Below are positions 41,321-50,148 of a stretch of 64,000 nucleotides of DNA, in pieces. Location of the stretch: assembly GCA_034521465.1 (NCBI GenBank), contig JAXHMN010000011.1:124001-188000 (forward strand), given 5' to 3'. The stretch comes from SURF-28 sp034521465 (GTDB lineage: Bacteria > Bacteroidota > Ignavibacteria > Ignavibacteriales > Melioribacteraceae). The stretch's first letter is position 1, and each line of letters opens with the position of its first letter. The translations under genes were made by a program, and so were the position numbers. A model generated the notes under the pieces. That model did no database searches. It had not been told where the DNA came from and was given only the letters and a program-made list of their open reading frames with translations.

Positions 41321-41344
41321 AAGTAAAGTATAAAGGTGAGCGAA

Positions 41345-41815
41345 TTGTCAAATTTTATCTACTTGAGCAGAGAAAGACTAATAGAACTTGAAAAAGAGTT
41401 AATTGAACTTAAGACCAAGGGACGTAAAAATATGGCCGATAGAATTGCCGAAGCAAGAGCACACGGTGATCTGTCAGAGAATGCTGAATATGATGCCGCA
41501 AAAGAAGAACAAGGATTGTTGGAATTAAGAATCAGCAAGCTGGAAGAATTGCTTTCAAAAGCTCAGATCATAGATACAAAATCAATGGCGAAGGACAAAG
41601 TTCATATTCTTGCTACGGTCAAAGTGAAAAACCTTAACAATAAAAAAGAATTTCAATATACATTAGTTTCCCCGGAAGAAGCAGATCTTCAGAAGAAAAA
41701 AATTGCTTACACATCTCCCGTTGGTAAAGCGCTAATGGGTTCAAAAGAAGGTGATACTGTTGTCGCGGATGTACCGGCCGGTAAAATTAAATTTCAGATT
41801 CTTTCAATTGAGTAA
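41345..41815 (+). CDS. greA: Transcription elongation factor GreA
   Basis: About 156 residues, intact. The coiled-coil N-terminus with the acidic tip (GDLSENAEYDAAKEEQ) rescues backtracked RNA polymerase; the C-terminal FKBP-like domain has SPVGKALMGSKEGD. I choose TTG 41345 (SNFIYLSRERLIELE) because an AAAGGTGAG SD ends 4 bases before it; GTG 41336 lies inside that SD. Own terminator follows. Confidence 0.93.
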   Translation: MSNFIYLSRERLIELEKELIELKTKGRKNMADRIAEARAHGDLSENAEYDAAKEEQGLLELRISKLEELLSKAQIIDTKSMAKDKVHILATVKVKNLNNKKEFQYTLVSPEEADLQKKKIAYTSPVGKALMGSKEGDTVVADVPAGKIKFQILSIE

Positions 41816-41841
41816 GTACCAAATTATTGAAGCATGTTTTT

Positions 41842-41873
41842 AAAAGGGGATTACGATCATCGTTTCCCCTTTT
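41842..41873 (+). terminator. Terminator after greA
   Basis: AAAAGGGGA / TCCCCTTTT stem (9 bp, 14-nt loop). It lies before the tilS start, so the longer tilS frame open from 41827 is not the real start. Confidence 0.75.
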
Positions 41874-41895
41874 ATTCGTTATAGAGAGTGATGAA

Positions 41896-43243
41896 TTGAA
41901 AAAAACTGAAGAAAAAGTGATTAGGTTTGTGGAGAAACACAAACTCATTGAACAAAATAACAAACTGCTCATCGGTTTAAGCGGCGGTCCTGATTCGGTT
42001 TTTGCGCTTTATTTCTTTAACAAATTCAGCAAACGATTTAAGATCAACCTTTCTGTTGTTCACATCAATCATCTTATTCGTGGTGAAGATTCCGATAAAG
42101 ATGAAGACTTTTCAAAGAAACTATGTGATAAGTTAAGTGTTGAATACATTTCTGAAAACGTAGATGTAAAAAAAATTAAAAAAAAATCTAAAAAATCATT
42201 GGAAGAAATTGCGAGAGAGGAGAGATACAGAATTTATCAAGAGCAAGCTGAAAAACTCGGTGCTGATAAGATAGTTACAGCACACAATCAAGACGATAAT
42301 ACAGAGACGGTTTTGCTGAACTTAATTAAAGGAACAGGCATTAAAGGATTGACCGGAATCCCGATTAAACGTTCAAACATTATCCGCCCATTGCTTTGTC
42401 TCTCAAAAAAGGAAATTACGGATTATCTAAAATCTAATAAAATTAATTATAGAATAGACAGAACAAATCTTGAAAATGATTATGACCGAAACTTCATAAG
42501 AAACAAGATAATACCCCAATTGATTGAGAAATTTAAATCCTAGTTTGCATCAAGCGGTTTTTAGGATGTCTAATAACTTGCAATCTTATAGTACAATTCT
42601 AGAGACGACTCTGAGTAAAACCACAGCAAAAGTTTGGGCTAACAAAAAGTTAAAATTAGCCGCATTAAATAAGTTTGATAATGAATTAACAAACGAAATC
42701 ATTAAGAGAGGTTTGGAAAAATACTACGATTCAAAAATCAACTCTAATGATATTGAAAAAGTAAAAAAACTGGTTAACAGCCAAGTCGGCAAGAAAATAA
42801 AACTCCGGAAAAATTTTATTGCATTAAGAGAGCGCGAAACAATAATAATCTATAAAGAAGAAAGTGAAAAATTCTCCGAAGTTAAATTAAAACCGGGAGA
42901 AACCGTTGTCGTGGGCTCACAGAAAATATCAATAGAAAAAATTAATAAAAGTGAAATAAAGTGGAACCTAAAAGGGATTGAATACATCTCAATTGATGAT
43001 GAAAATCCTATATTTACAATCCGGAATTGGAAGTCCGGTGATAAATTTAAACCACTGGGTATGAACAGTTTCAAAAAAGTATCCGATTTTTTAACCGACC
43101 TAAAGATTCCGTCGCTAACAAAAAAAACTAAATTTCTACTTGAATATAGGAACCAAATTGTCTGGATTATTGGTTTAAGGATAGACGAAAGGTTCAAGAT
43201 TACTTCAAGCAGCAAAAGGATCTATAAATTATGTCAACAGTAA
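41896..43243 (+). CDS. tilS: tRNA(Ile)-lysidine synthase TilS (frameshifted)
   Basis: About 449 residues; modifies C34 of tRNA-Ile(CAU) to lysidine. The PP-loop is LSGGPDS, followed by HINHLIRGEDS and HNQDDNTETVLLNL. One indel near 42540 separates the N-terminal catalytic half from the C-terminal half (NLNPSLHQAVFRMSNN onward), which has WKSGDKFKPLGM. TTG 41896 is chosen as it lies after the greA terminator. Gene order tilS-hpt-ftsH is conserved in many bacteria and supports the call. Confidence 0.92.
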
Positions 43244-43788
43244 AAAACGATGATTTTATAATGGTGGGCAACGAGAAATTCGTTCCTTATTTATCAGAAG
43301 AGAAAATTCAAAAAAGAATTGACGAACTCGGTGAACAAATTTCTGAAGAATATAAAACAAAACTCCCAATATTCATCGGCGTACTGAACGGTTCATTTAT
43401 GTTTTTATCTGATTTATTAAAAAGATTAGATATAAACTGTGAAGTTGACTTCTTCAAACTATCAAGTTACGGTGATGAAAAAATATCCTCGGGAAGAGTA
43501 AAACTTCTTAAAGAATTAAATGCCGATGTTACAGACAGGCATATTGTAATTGTTGAAGATATTGTTGACTCCGGACTCTCTATTAAATACATTGAAGATA
43601 TATTCAAAGAACATAAACCGGCAAGCATGAAAGTCGTATCGCTTTTAATTAAGCCGGGAAGTCTGAAATATGAGGTCAAAATTGATTATATTGGGTTCGA
43701 AATTTCCGATAAGTTTGTTATCGGCTACGGACTGGACTATGCTCAGAAGTATAGAAACCTTAAGTCCATTTATGTTTTAAATGAATAA
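43231..43788 (+). CDS. hpt: Hypoxanthine phosphoribosyltransferase
   Basis: 185 residues, intact. PRPP motif IVEDIVDSG, the N-terminal PIFIGVLNGSFMF and C-terminal IDYIGFEISDKFVIGYGLDYAQKYRN are typical of HPRT. It salvages hypoxanthine and guanine to IMP and GMP in the cytosol. It overlaps the tilS end by 13 bases and sits 14 bases before ftsH. Confidence 0.95.
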   Translation: MSTVKNDDFIMVGNEKFVPYLSEEKIQKRIDELGEQISEEYKTKLPIFIGVLNGSFMFLSDLLKRLDINCEVDFFKLSSYGDEKISSGRVKLLKELNADVTDRHIVIVEDIVDSGLSIKYIEDIFKEHKPASMKVVSLLIKPGSLKYEVKIDYIGFEISDKFVIGYGLDYAQKYRNLKSIYVLNE

Positions 43789-43802
43789 GAAGTAAGGGGA
43801 AA

Positions 43803-45941
43803 ATGAATAACGAAATAAGAAAACTTTATATGGCTGACGAAAAAAATAAAAAACCTAATGCTCCGAAAGGAAACAAAAAAAAGTCCGATGGAAATGGGTC
43901 AAAGAAACCGGATGGCGAATTTGATTGGTCGAAGGTAATCAAAACTGTTTTCAGTTGGGGTGCTGTAATAATTGCAGCAGTTATTTTTATGCAGTTTATG
44001 AGATCCGGAAGTACCGACGGTACCGAAATAACTTATGATGTTTACGAAAGATTACTCAAATCTGACAAGATAAGTGAACTTAAAGTTGTTAAAACGGATA
44101 TAAACGATTATAAGCTCGAAGGCACACTCGTTTCGGAAGAACGAATTTTAATCAACAACAATTATATACAACTACAAAAATTTACAGTTACCTTGGTTGA
44201 ACCGGTATTACAAGAACAAATTAAAAAATGGGATCAGAAAGAGATCAAATACACGTTTGTTAAAGATTCTAACGAATGGGTAACAGTGTTGCTTGGATTG
44301 CTTCCGTGGATTTTAATTATCGGTGTTTGGATTTTCATAATGCGGCGTATGCAAGCCGGCGGCGGTGGCGGAACACGCGGTATATTTAACTTTGGAAAGA
44401 GTAAAGCAAAGTTGATTTCCGAGACTTCCGCAAAAGTTACTTTTAGAGATGTTGCCGGTGCCGATGAAGCAAAACAAGAACTTGAAGAAATTATTGACTT
44501 CTTAAAAGAACCATCCAAATTTCAAAGACTCGGCGGAAAAATTCCAAAAGGAGTTCTTCTTTTAGGACCTCCCGGAACCGGTAAAACTTTGTTGGCACGG
44601 GCAGTTGCCGGTGAAGCCGGTGTGCCGTTTTTTACAATAAGCGGTGCAGACTTTGTTGAAATGTTTGTTGGTGTTGGTGCAAGTCGTGTAAGAGACCTTT
44701 TTGAACAAGGTAAGAAAAGTGCACCTTGCATTATTTTTATTGACGAAATTGATGCGGTCGGAAGACACAGAGGCGCCGGTTTAGGTGGCGGGCATGACGA
44801 ACGTGAACAAACCCTTAACGCATTGCTTGTTGAAATGGACGGCTTTGAGCAAAACAGCGGTGTAATTATAATTGCTGCAACTAACCGTCCGGATGTTCTT
44901 GACCCGGCGCTATTAAGACCCGGAAGATTTGATAGACAAGTTGTTGTTGACAGACCTGACGTTAAAGGGAGAGAAGGAATTCTAAAAGTTCATACACGAA
45001 ATATTCCACTCGAACCTGAAGTTGACTTAAAAACATTAGCAAAAGGGAGTCCGGGATTAGCTGGTGCAGAACTTGCAAATCTTGTTAACGAAGCGGCTCT
45101 CTTGGCAGCTCGTAAAAACAAGAAAAAAGTTGGGATGATTGATTTCGAGGAAGCAAAAGATAAAGTAATGATGGGTACCGAGAGAAAGAGTATGATAATT
45201 TCGGATGAGGAAAAGAAGACCACTGCTTATCACGAAATTGGTCACGTGCTCGTTGCCCGAATGATACCCGAAGCAGATCCGGTTCACAAAGTTACTATTA
45301 TCCCAAGAGGCAGAGCGCTTGGTGTTACAACATATCTTCCGGTTGATGAGAAGCATACATACGCTCGTGATTATCTTGAAGCAATGATTACTTATGCCTT
45401 GGGCGGTAGGGCGGCAGAAAAAATTGTATTCAACAGATTCACGACCGGCGCAGGAAACGATATCGAGAGATCAACTAAGATTGCGAGAAAAATGGTATGT
45501 GAATGGGGAATGAGTGAAAAACTCGGTCCATTGGCTTACGGACAAAATGAAGAAGAGATCTTTCTCGGACGAGAAATTACTCGTCATCAAGATTACAGTC
45601 AAAAAACTGCCGAGGAAATTGATGATGAAGTTAAACGGATAATTACCGAAGCGGAAAAAAGAGCAGAGAAAATTCTTAAAGAGAATATAGATTTATTGCA
45701 TAAACTTTCGAATGAATTACTCGAAAGAGAAATTCTTGATTCTGAAGAAATTGAGAAACTAATGGCGGGCGAAGATCTGCCCCCGTTAAAGAGAGAAACT
45801 CCGGAAGAGAAAAAAGAAGATAAGAAAGATGACGGGTTACCTGAGCATGTTAAAAAAATGATGGAAGAGAAAGAAAAGAAAGTACAGGGTAAAGATGATC
45901 CCTCTTCAAACAAATCTGATTCTTCGAATGACAGCGCTTGA
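43803..45941 (+). CDS. ftsH: ATP-dependent zinc metalloprotease FtsH
   Basis: 712 residues, intact. Two membrane helices (about 46-66 and 161-180) flank a periplasmic domain; a Gly-rich linker follows. Walker A GPPGTGKT (255-262), Walker B IIFIDEIDAV, SRH region RPGRFDRQVVVDRPD, and zinc site HEIGH (477-481) with the downstream Asp in the protease domain. The C-terminal tail is highly charged (Lys/Glu/Asp/Ser). It degrades membrane and regulatory proteins. An AAGGGG SD supports ATG 43803. Confidence 0.96.
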   Translation: MNNEIRKLYMADEKNKKPNAPKGNKKKSDGNGSKKPDGEFDWSKVIKTVFSWGAVIIAAVIFMQFMRSGSTDGTEITYDVYERLLKSDKISELKVVKTDINDYKLEGTLVSEERILINNNYIQLQKFTVTLVEPVLQEQIKKWDQKEIKYTFVKDSNEWVTVLLGLLPWILIIGVWIFIMRRMQAGGGGGTRGIFNFGKSKAKLISETSAKVTFRDVAGADEAKQELEEIIDFLKEPSKFQRLGGKIPKGVLLLGPPGTGKTLLARAVAGEAGVPFFTISGADFVEMFVGVGASRVRDLFEQGKKSAPCIIFIDEIDAVGRHRGAGLGGGHDEREQTLNALLVEMDGFEQNSGVIIIAATNRPDVLDPALLRPGRFDRQVVVDRPDVKGREGILKVHTRNIPLEPEVDLKTLAKGSPGLAGAELANLVNEAALLAARKNKKKVGMIDFEEAKDKVMMGTERKSMIISDEEKKTTAYHEIGHVLVARMIPEADPVHKVTIIPRGRALGVTTYLPVDEKHTYARDYLEAMITYALGGRAAEKIVFNRFTTGAGNDIERSTKIARKMVCEWGMSEKLGPLAYGQNEEEIFLGREITRHQDYSQKTAEEIDDEVKRIITEAEKRAEKILKENIDLLHKLSNELLEREILDSEEIEKLMAGEDLPPLKRETPEEKKEDKKDDGLPEHVKKMMEEKEKKVQGKDDPSSNKSDSSNDSA

Positions 45942-46596
45942 TAAAGGAACAATTGATTACAAAAATGAACTCTTCCGGAAGGGGATTCATTTATGCTCGC
46001 TTTCAATTCCGGTTATCTACTATTTTATAACAAGGGAACTTGCCTTATCAATATTAGTTCCCTTAGTTATCCTTTCGATTGTTATTGACCTCTACAGATT
46101 TTATAACCATAACTTTGCCGAACTTTTCTATAAATATTTTGGATTTTTACTTCGTGATCACGAAAAAGATCACCAGAAACGGAGTTTAAATGGCGCAACT
46201 TATGTATTGATTGCAGCTGTTTTAACGGTGTTAATTTTCCCAAAGGTAATTGCGGTTGCAGCTTTTGCTATCTTAATAATAAGTGATATTTCAGCAGCGT
46301 TAATCGGTCGGAGATTTGGTAAGATTAAATTTCTATCAAAAAGTTTGGAAGGTACCGGCGCTTTTTTTGTGACAGCTTGTATTGTTGTTTTGTTAGCGCC
46401 TAAAGTTACCGGAACGTTTGAGGAATACATTATTGGGTTTATTGCAGCATTTGTTGGCGCTATTGTAGAAAATGTTTCTTACGGTTATGCAGATGATAAT
46501 TTAACTATTCCACTTTCGGTTGGGTTCACAATGTGGATCCTTTATTCACTTTTATTGCCCGAATTGCAATTAATTTTATCCGGAGTACCTAATTAG
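45928..46596 (+). CDS. Diacylglycerol/polyprenol (dolichol) kinase family membrane protein
   Basis: About 222 residues with six to seven membrane helices. The family pattern is seen in FRKGIHLCSLSIPVIYYF, FGFLLRDHEKDHQKRSLNGATYVLI, ISDISAALIGRRFGKIKF and EGTGAFFVTACIV. Members (SEC59/VTE5 type) phosphorylate dolichol, phytol or diacylglycerol using CTP. The start ATG 45928 lies inside the ftsH 3' end (14-base overlap), so it is coupled to ftsH. Intact. Confidence 0.85.
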   Translation: MTALDKGTIDYKNELFRKGIHLCSLSIPVIYYFITRELALSILVPLVILSIVIDLYRFYNHNFAELFYKYFGFLLRDHEKDHQKRSLNGATYVLIAAVLTVLIFPKVIAVAAFAILIISDISAALIGRRFGKIKFLSKSLEGTGAFFVTACIVVLLAPKVTGTFEEYIIGFIAAFVGAIVENVSYGYADDNLTIPLSVGFTMWILYSLLLPELQLILSGVPN

Positions 46597-46648
46597 AAAC
46601 TATCTCTTCAAGAAGTTGTATAAATTTTCACATAAAATATTAGAGCCA

Positions 46649-47743
46649 ATGAGACCAAAATTTTTACGATTATTTACAACAATTATTCTCTTCTCAATTT
46701 TCGTGATATCCGGATGTGATACAAAAGAACCGGCTAGAGGTGAAGAAGATTTGATCTATGTTGTAGCAGATTCAACAGAATATTATGAACTTGAGGGAAC
46801 ACTTAGACAAGTTTTCGGAAAAGTTATCTACACACCTCAACCCGAAAATCTATTCGAAATAAAGAGAGTTCCCGTTCAAAGAATTGATGAAGTCAAGAAT
46901 AAAAAGAATGTTATCATAGCAGCCCCTTTTAATTCCGGAAGTTACACTTCACAATATATAAACTCTATCCTCGATACAAATGTCGCAGAATTAGTACAAG
47001 CCGACAGCGAGTTTGTATTCAACAAATACGACCTTTGGGCAAAAAATCAATTAGTTAGTATAATGACCGCTCCAACAATCGAGCATCTGAATAAGAGAAT
47101 GTTGGAAAACCACGAAGATCTTCTTTACTACTTCCAGAATATTTCAAACAAAAGACTATTCGAAAGTCTCTACAATCCTTCATATGAGAAAAAAGATATT
47201 GAAGCACAATTGTTGGATAAATACGGATGGATAATTTATGTTCAAGCCGATTATATGTTGGCATTGGATAAACCCGAGGAAAATTTTGTTTGGCTGAGAA
47301 GAGCTCCGGGTTCTGATATGGAACGCTGGATTTTTGTACATTGGATTGAAAATGCTTCTCCCAGTATTTTGAATAAAGATTCAATCTATGCAATTCGTAA
47401 TAATTTGACCGAACAATTCTATATTTCGAAAGATGAAACAGCGTATGTCGAAATTGCCGATAGCTATATCAATACAAAAGAAGCTAATTTTTTGGGAAGA
47501 TATGCTTTGATGACCCAAGGGTTATGGCGAATGAATGACAAGTCTATGGGCGGTCCATTTATTAATTATACATTTTACGATGAAGCTTCCAAACGTATCT
47601 ATATGCTGGACGGATCACTTTACGCTCCGAAGTACTATAAGAAGAAAATGATTCAACAAGTTGATGTATTGCTTCAATCGTTTATGACAAAAGAAGATTT
47701 ATCAGAAGATAAAATTGATGATCTTTTAAGCAGACTTGAATAG
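46649..47743 (+). CDS. DUF4837 family lipoprotein
   Basis: About 364 residues, intact. A lipoprotein signal ends at ISGC (Cys near residue 23) after MRPKFLRLFTTIILFS. The sequence follows the DUF4837 pattern of Bacteroidota (VADSTEYYELEGTLRQVFG, NVIIAAPFNSGSYTSQYI, LRRAPGSDMERWIFVHW, GPFINYTFYD). The function is not known; an envelope role is assumed. ATG 46649 fits the signal; a frame-wise upstream TTG is less likely. A terminator follows. Confidence 0.82.
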   Translation: MRPKFLRLFTTIILFSIFVISGCDTKEPARGEEDLIYVVADSTEYYELEGTLRQVFGKVIYTPQPENLFEIKRVPVQRIDEVKNKKNVIIAAPFNSGSYTSQYINSILDTNVAELVQADSEFVFNKYDLWAKNQLVSIMTAPTIEHLNKRMLENHEDLLYYFQNISNKRLFESLYNPSYEKKDIEAQLLDKYGWIIYVQADYMLALDKPEENFVWLRRAPGSDMERWIFVHWIENASPSILNKDSIYAIRNNLTEQFYISKDETAYVEIADSYINTKEANFLGRYALMTQGLWRMNDKSMGGPFINYTFYDEASKRIYMLDGSLYAPKYYKKKMIQQVDVLLQSFMTKEDLSEDKIDDLLSRLE

Positions 47744-47757
47744 ATTTTAGAAAAGTT

Positions 47758-47789
47758 AAAAGCCCGGTCAAAAATGATCGGGCTTTTTT
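47758..47789 (+). terminator. Bidirectional terminator
   Basis: A 10-bp stem (AGCCCGGTCA / TGATCGGGCT, one G:T pair, AAAA loop) with six Ts on the plus side. It also lies just past the stop of the minus-strand gene at 47793. Confidence 0.85.
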
Positions 47790-47792
47790 GTT

Positions 47793-48221
47793 TTATAATT
47801 CTAAGGAGAAACCTACTAAGTAAGTTCTCTCCGGTAAAAGTGCAGATGGATTTTTCACACTAAAACTTAAATTTAGCGGAAATGAATCAGCCGCTTTCTT
47901 CACTCTATTTTCAAAACGTTTTGTTTCATTATGTAGTAACTGCTGAACAGAAGAAGTATATTCTTTTGTCGTGTCTTCTTCTGAAGTGCTTGAACGTTTG
48001 AAAATAGCATAGCCAACAATTGCCGCAACCGCGAGACCGGCAACAATGTAAATCATATCATCACCACTTCCGGAACCTCCCGTGCCGCCTGAGCCGTTCG
48101 TGTTATCGTCTGCGGCAGATTTATAGAATGATTGAGCTTGTATCTGGTTAGAAGAAACTGTTGAATATACAACAAACAAGAGTATCAGAATTACAATCGA
48201 AAAGAAATTTTTTTTAGCCAT
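47793..48221 (-). CDS. Unknown exported/membrane protein with Gly/Ser linker
   Basis: 142 residues, intact. Signal peptide (FFSIVILILLFVVYS...QAQ), then a Gly/Ser-rich linker (GSGGTGGSGSGDD), one membrane helix (MIYIVAGLAVAAIVGYAIF), then a charged stretch and a beta-like end (FPLNLSFSVKNPSALLP). Orientation would place the linker outside the inner membrane and the C-terminus in the cytosol. I do not recognise the family. Confidence 0.65.
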   Translation of the reverse strand: MAKKNFFSIVILILLFVVYSTVSSNQIQAQSFYKSAADDNTNGSGGTGGSGSGDDMIYIVAGLAVAAIVGYAIFKRSSTSEEDTTKEYTSSVQQLLHNETKRFENRVKKAADSFPLNLSFSVKNPSALLPERTYLVGFSLEL

Positions 48222-48285
48222 TTTTCACCTGTCATTTTTAAACAAATATATCAAATAATTTTCACCGGTCAAGACAAAAGTTAGT

Positions 48286-50148
48286 CTATTTTTCAGCTTG
48301 AATCCGGTCAAGTACAATTTGCGGTATCCGGATCTCCGGAAAATTACTTTTTAACTCTCTATAAATCGAAATTGCTTTATCATTTTTTTGAAACTGCAGC
48401 TCATAAAGAATTCTATATATCATCATATTGAAAACAAGATTACGGATCTGCTTTTGATATGGATCCTCAATTTTGTTAAACCGGATTTTGATCTGTGTCG
48501 GATCTGCTTCTACATAGCCGGTATTTTCAGGAACAACTTTAAAATAGAGTTCCAACGGCACCAATTGATAACCGGTTGGTAATGTGAATTCACCTCGTCT
48601 CATTTCATTTTCAAAGAGCTCGGGAGTGACGTAAAAATTATATTCTTCAATATTAGCGGCAACCAATTGTGTCATTAAGTTTCTGTAACGCTTCTCTATT
48701 AGTTCAGGTTCATAATTTTCATCTTTTTCAAAAGGTTCAAGCGCAATTAAAAAATTTTCAATTTCAGGATTAATTTTTTCAATGACTCCGGGGATATTAT
48801 TTTTTAGTTGATCAAAATACCAAGACCTTCTCAGCAACTCTTTATCTATTACGGCAACATCATTCCGGTATTTTTCCACATACTGAAAGTAATAGCTGGG
48901 TGAAATAAAATAATCCCATAAATAACTAAAAATTATGCTGTTTTCTTCAGCTTGGTCTAACATAGCTTTGGTATAATCCTCAAACGTTTTCACTTCACTC
49001 TGATCGACATCTGAAAAATTTATAAAAATAAAAAGAATTGGAACGGCAAAAAATGAATAAATAAATTTTCCTTTTGTTCTTTTTATGATTTCAACAAAAA
49101 ATCCAATTGCAAAAAATATTAATGAAATAAATGCGAGAAGAAAATATGCATCAATATCAGCTATGTCATAATTTGCCGAGTAAAGAAGTGTTGACAAAAA
49201 AGAGATAACAAAAAATAACATAACTACTTTTGATTTTTTGAAAAGATAGAATAAACCGCCTATTGAAATAACTAAACCAATATAACCAAGTTCTCTAGGA
49301 AGGATTTTTAGAAAATATTCCAATTGGGATATTGCTGCTTCAAGTGAAGAGAAAATCCATACTTGATATTGTTTGCCGCTTACATGCCTGAAAAATCTTT
49401 CCAAGTCAACCGGGTTGCCCCAGTTCAAACTCGGTTCCGTGATAGCTCTTAATGGGAGATAGGCATAAAAAATCGCAAGGACAGGAAGAAAGATAGCCAA
49501 CATTTTAACAATCAATAAAAATGAATTTTTATTAAACCCCTTGTTGAGAAAAAAGACGTAAGCAAATGCGGGAATAATTAGAATCGTAGTCATATGATTG
49601 GTAAAACCAAGCGCCAGAAATACAGCTGCTAACAACCATTGCTTTTCACTATTAGAGTAATATGCGCGGAAGATAAAAAAGATAGTTGTTGTAATAATTG
49701 CCAAATGAAGTGAATAAACTTCGACGGATGTGCTCTGAAACCAAAAAGTAGCTGAGAATGCTGCCATTAAACCAAGAACTGAAGAGACAACAGCTTTTTG
49801 TTTTTCGGTTAAGAGATAATTTGTGTTGGCTTCTTTATTCTGGAAATTATCTAAAATTAATTTTGTACTTGATGTAATAAAATAAACCCCAACGGTACAA
49901 AAAAGAGCAGACAATAAATTGAGAGCAAATATTTTTGAAAATGGAAATAAAAGTAAAGAGAACAAGTATCCAATTAAAGTAAAAAGCGGATACCCGGTTG
50001 GATGCGCAATCCCAAGAGTTGATTGAACTGCTGCAAGTTCACCCGAATCGAGATGAATAACCGTCGGAGCTAAGGTGAATAAGTAAACAGTTAATGCCGT
50101 CAATGCAGTCATCAACTTGTAATGGTTTTTAAGAAATTTGATTATCAC
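48286..50148 (-). CDS. DUF2723 family integral membrane glycosyltransferase-like protein
   Basis: 620 residues, intact. The N-terminal motif HLDSGELAAVQSTLGIAHPTGYPLF is the DUF2723 signature, a GT-C-like family related to protein O-mannosyltransferases with the Asp-Ser/Glu catalytic loop after the first helix. About eleven membrane helices are followed by a soluble C-terminal domain. It may glycosylate exported proteins from a lipid donor. Its start lies inside the glnE 3' end (20 bases). Confidence 0.87.
   Translation of the reverse strand: MIIKFLKNHYKLMTALTALTVYLFTLAPTVIHLDSGELAAVQSTLGIAHPTGYPLFTLIGYLFSLLLFPFSKIFALNLLSALFCTVGVYFITSSTKLILDNFQNKEANTNYLLTEKQKAVVSSVLGLMAAFSATFWFQSTSVEVYSLHLAIITTTIFFIFRAYYSNSEKQWLLAAVFLALGFTNHMTTILIIPAFAYVFFLNKGFNKNSFLLIVKMLAIFLPVLAIFYAYLPLRAITEPSLNWGNPVDLERFFRHVSGKQYQVWIFSSLEAAISQLEYFLKILPRELGYIGLVISIGGLFYLFKKSKVVMLFFVISFLSTLLYSANYDIADIDAYFLLAFISLIFFAIGFFVEIIKRTKGKFIYSFFAVPILFIFINFSDVDQSEVKTFEDYTKAMLDQAEENSIIFSYLWDYFISPSYYFQYVEKYRNDVAVIDKELLRRSWYFDQLKNNIPGVIEKINPEIENFLIALEPFEKDENYEPELIEKRYRNLMTQLVAANIEEYNFYVTPELFENEMRRGEFTLPTGYQLVPLELYFKVVPENTGYVEADPTQIKIRFNKIEDPYQKQIRNLVFNMMIYRILYELQFQKNDKAISIYRELKSNFPEIRIPQIVLDRIQAEK

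Noticed and set aside
44234..45356. Several long antisense frames within ftsH
   Set aside because: They mirror the strongly conserved ftsH coding frame and lack start signals.
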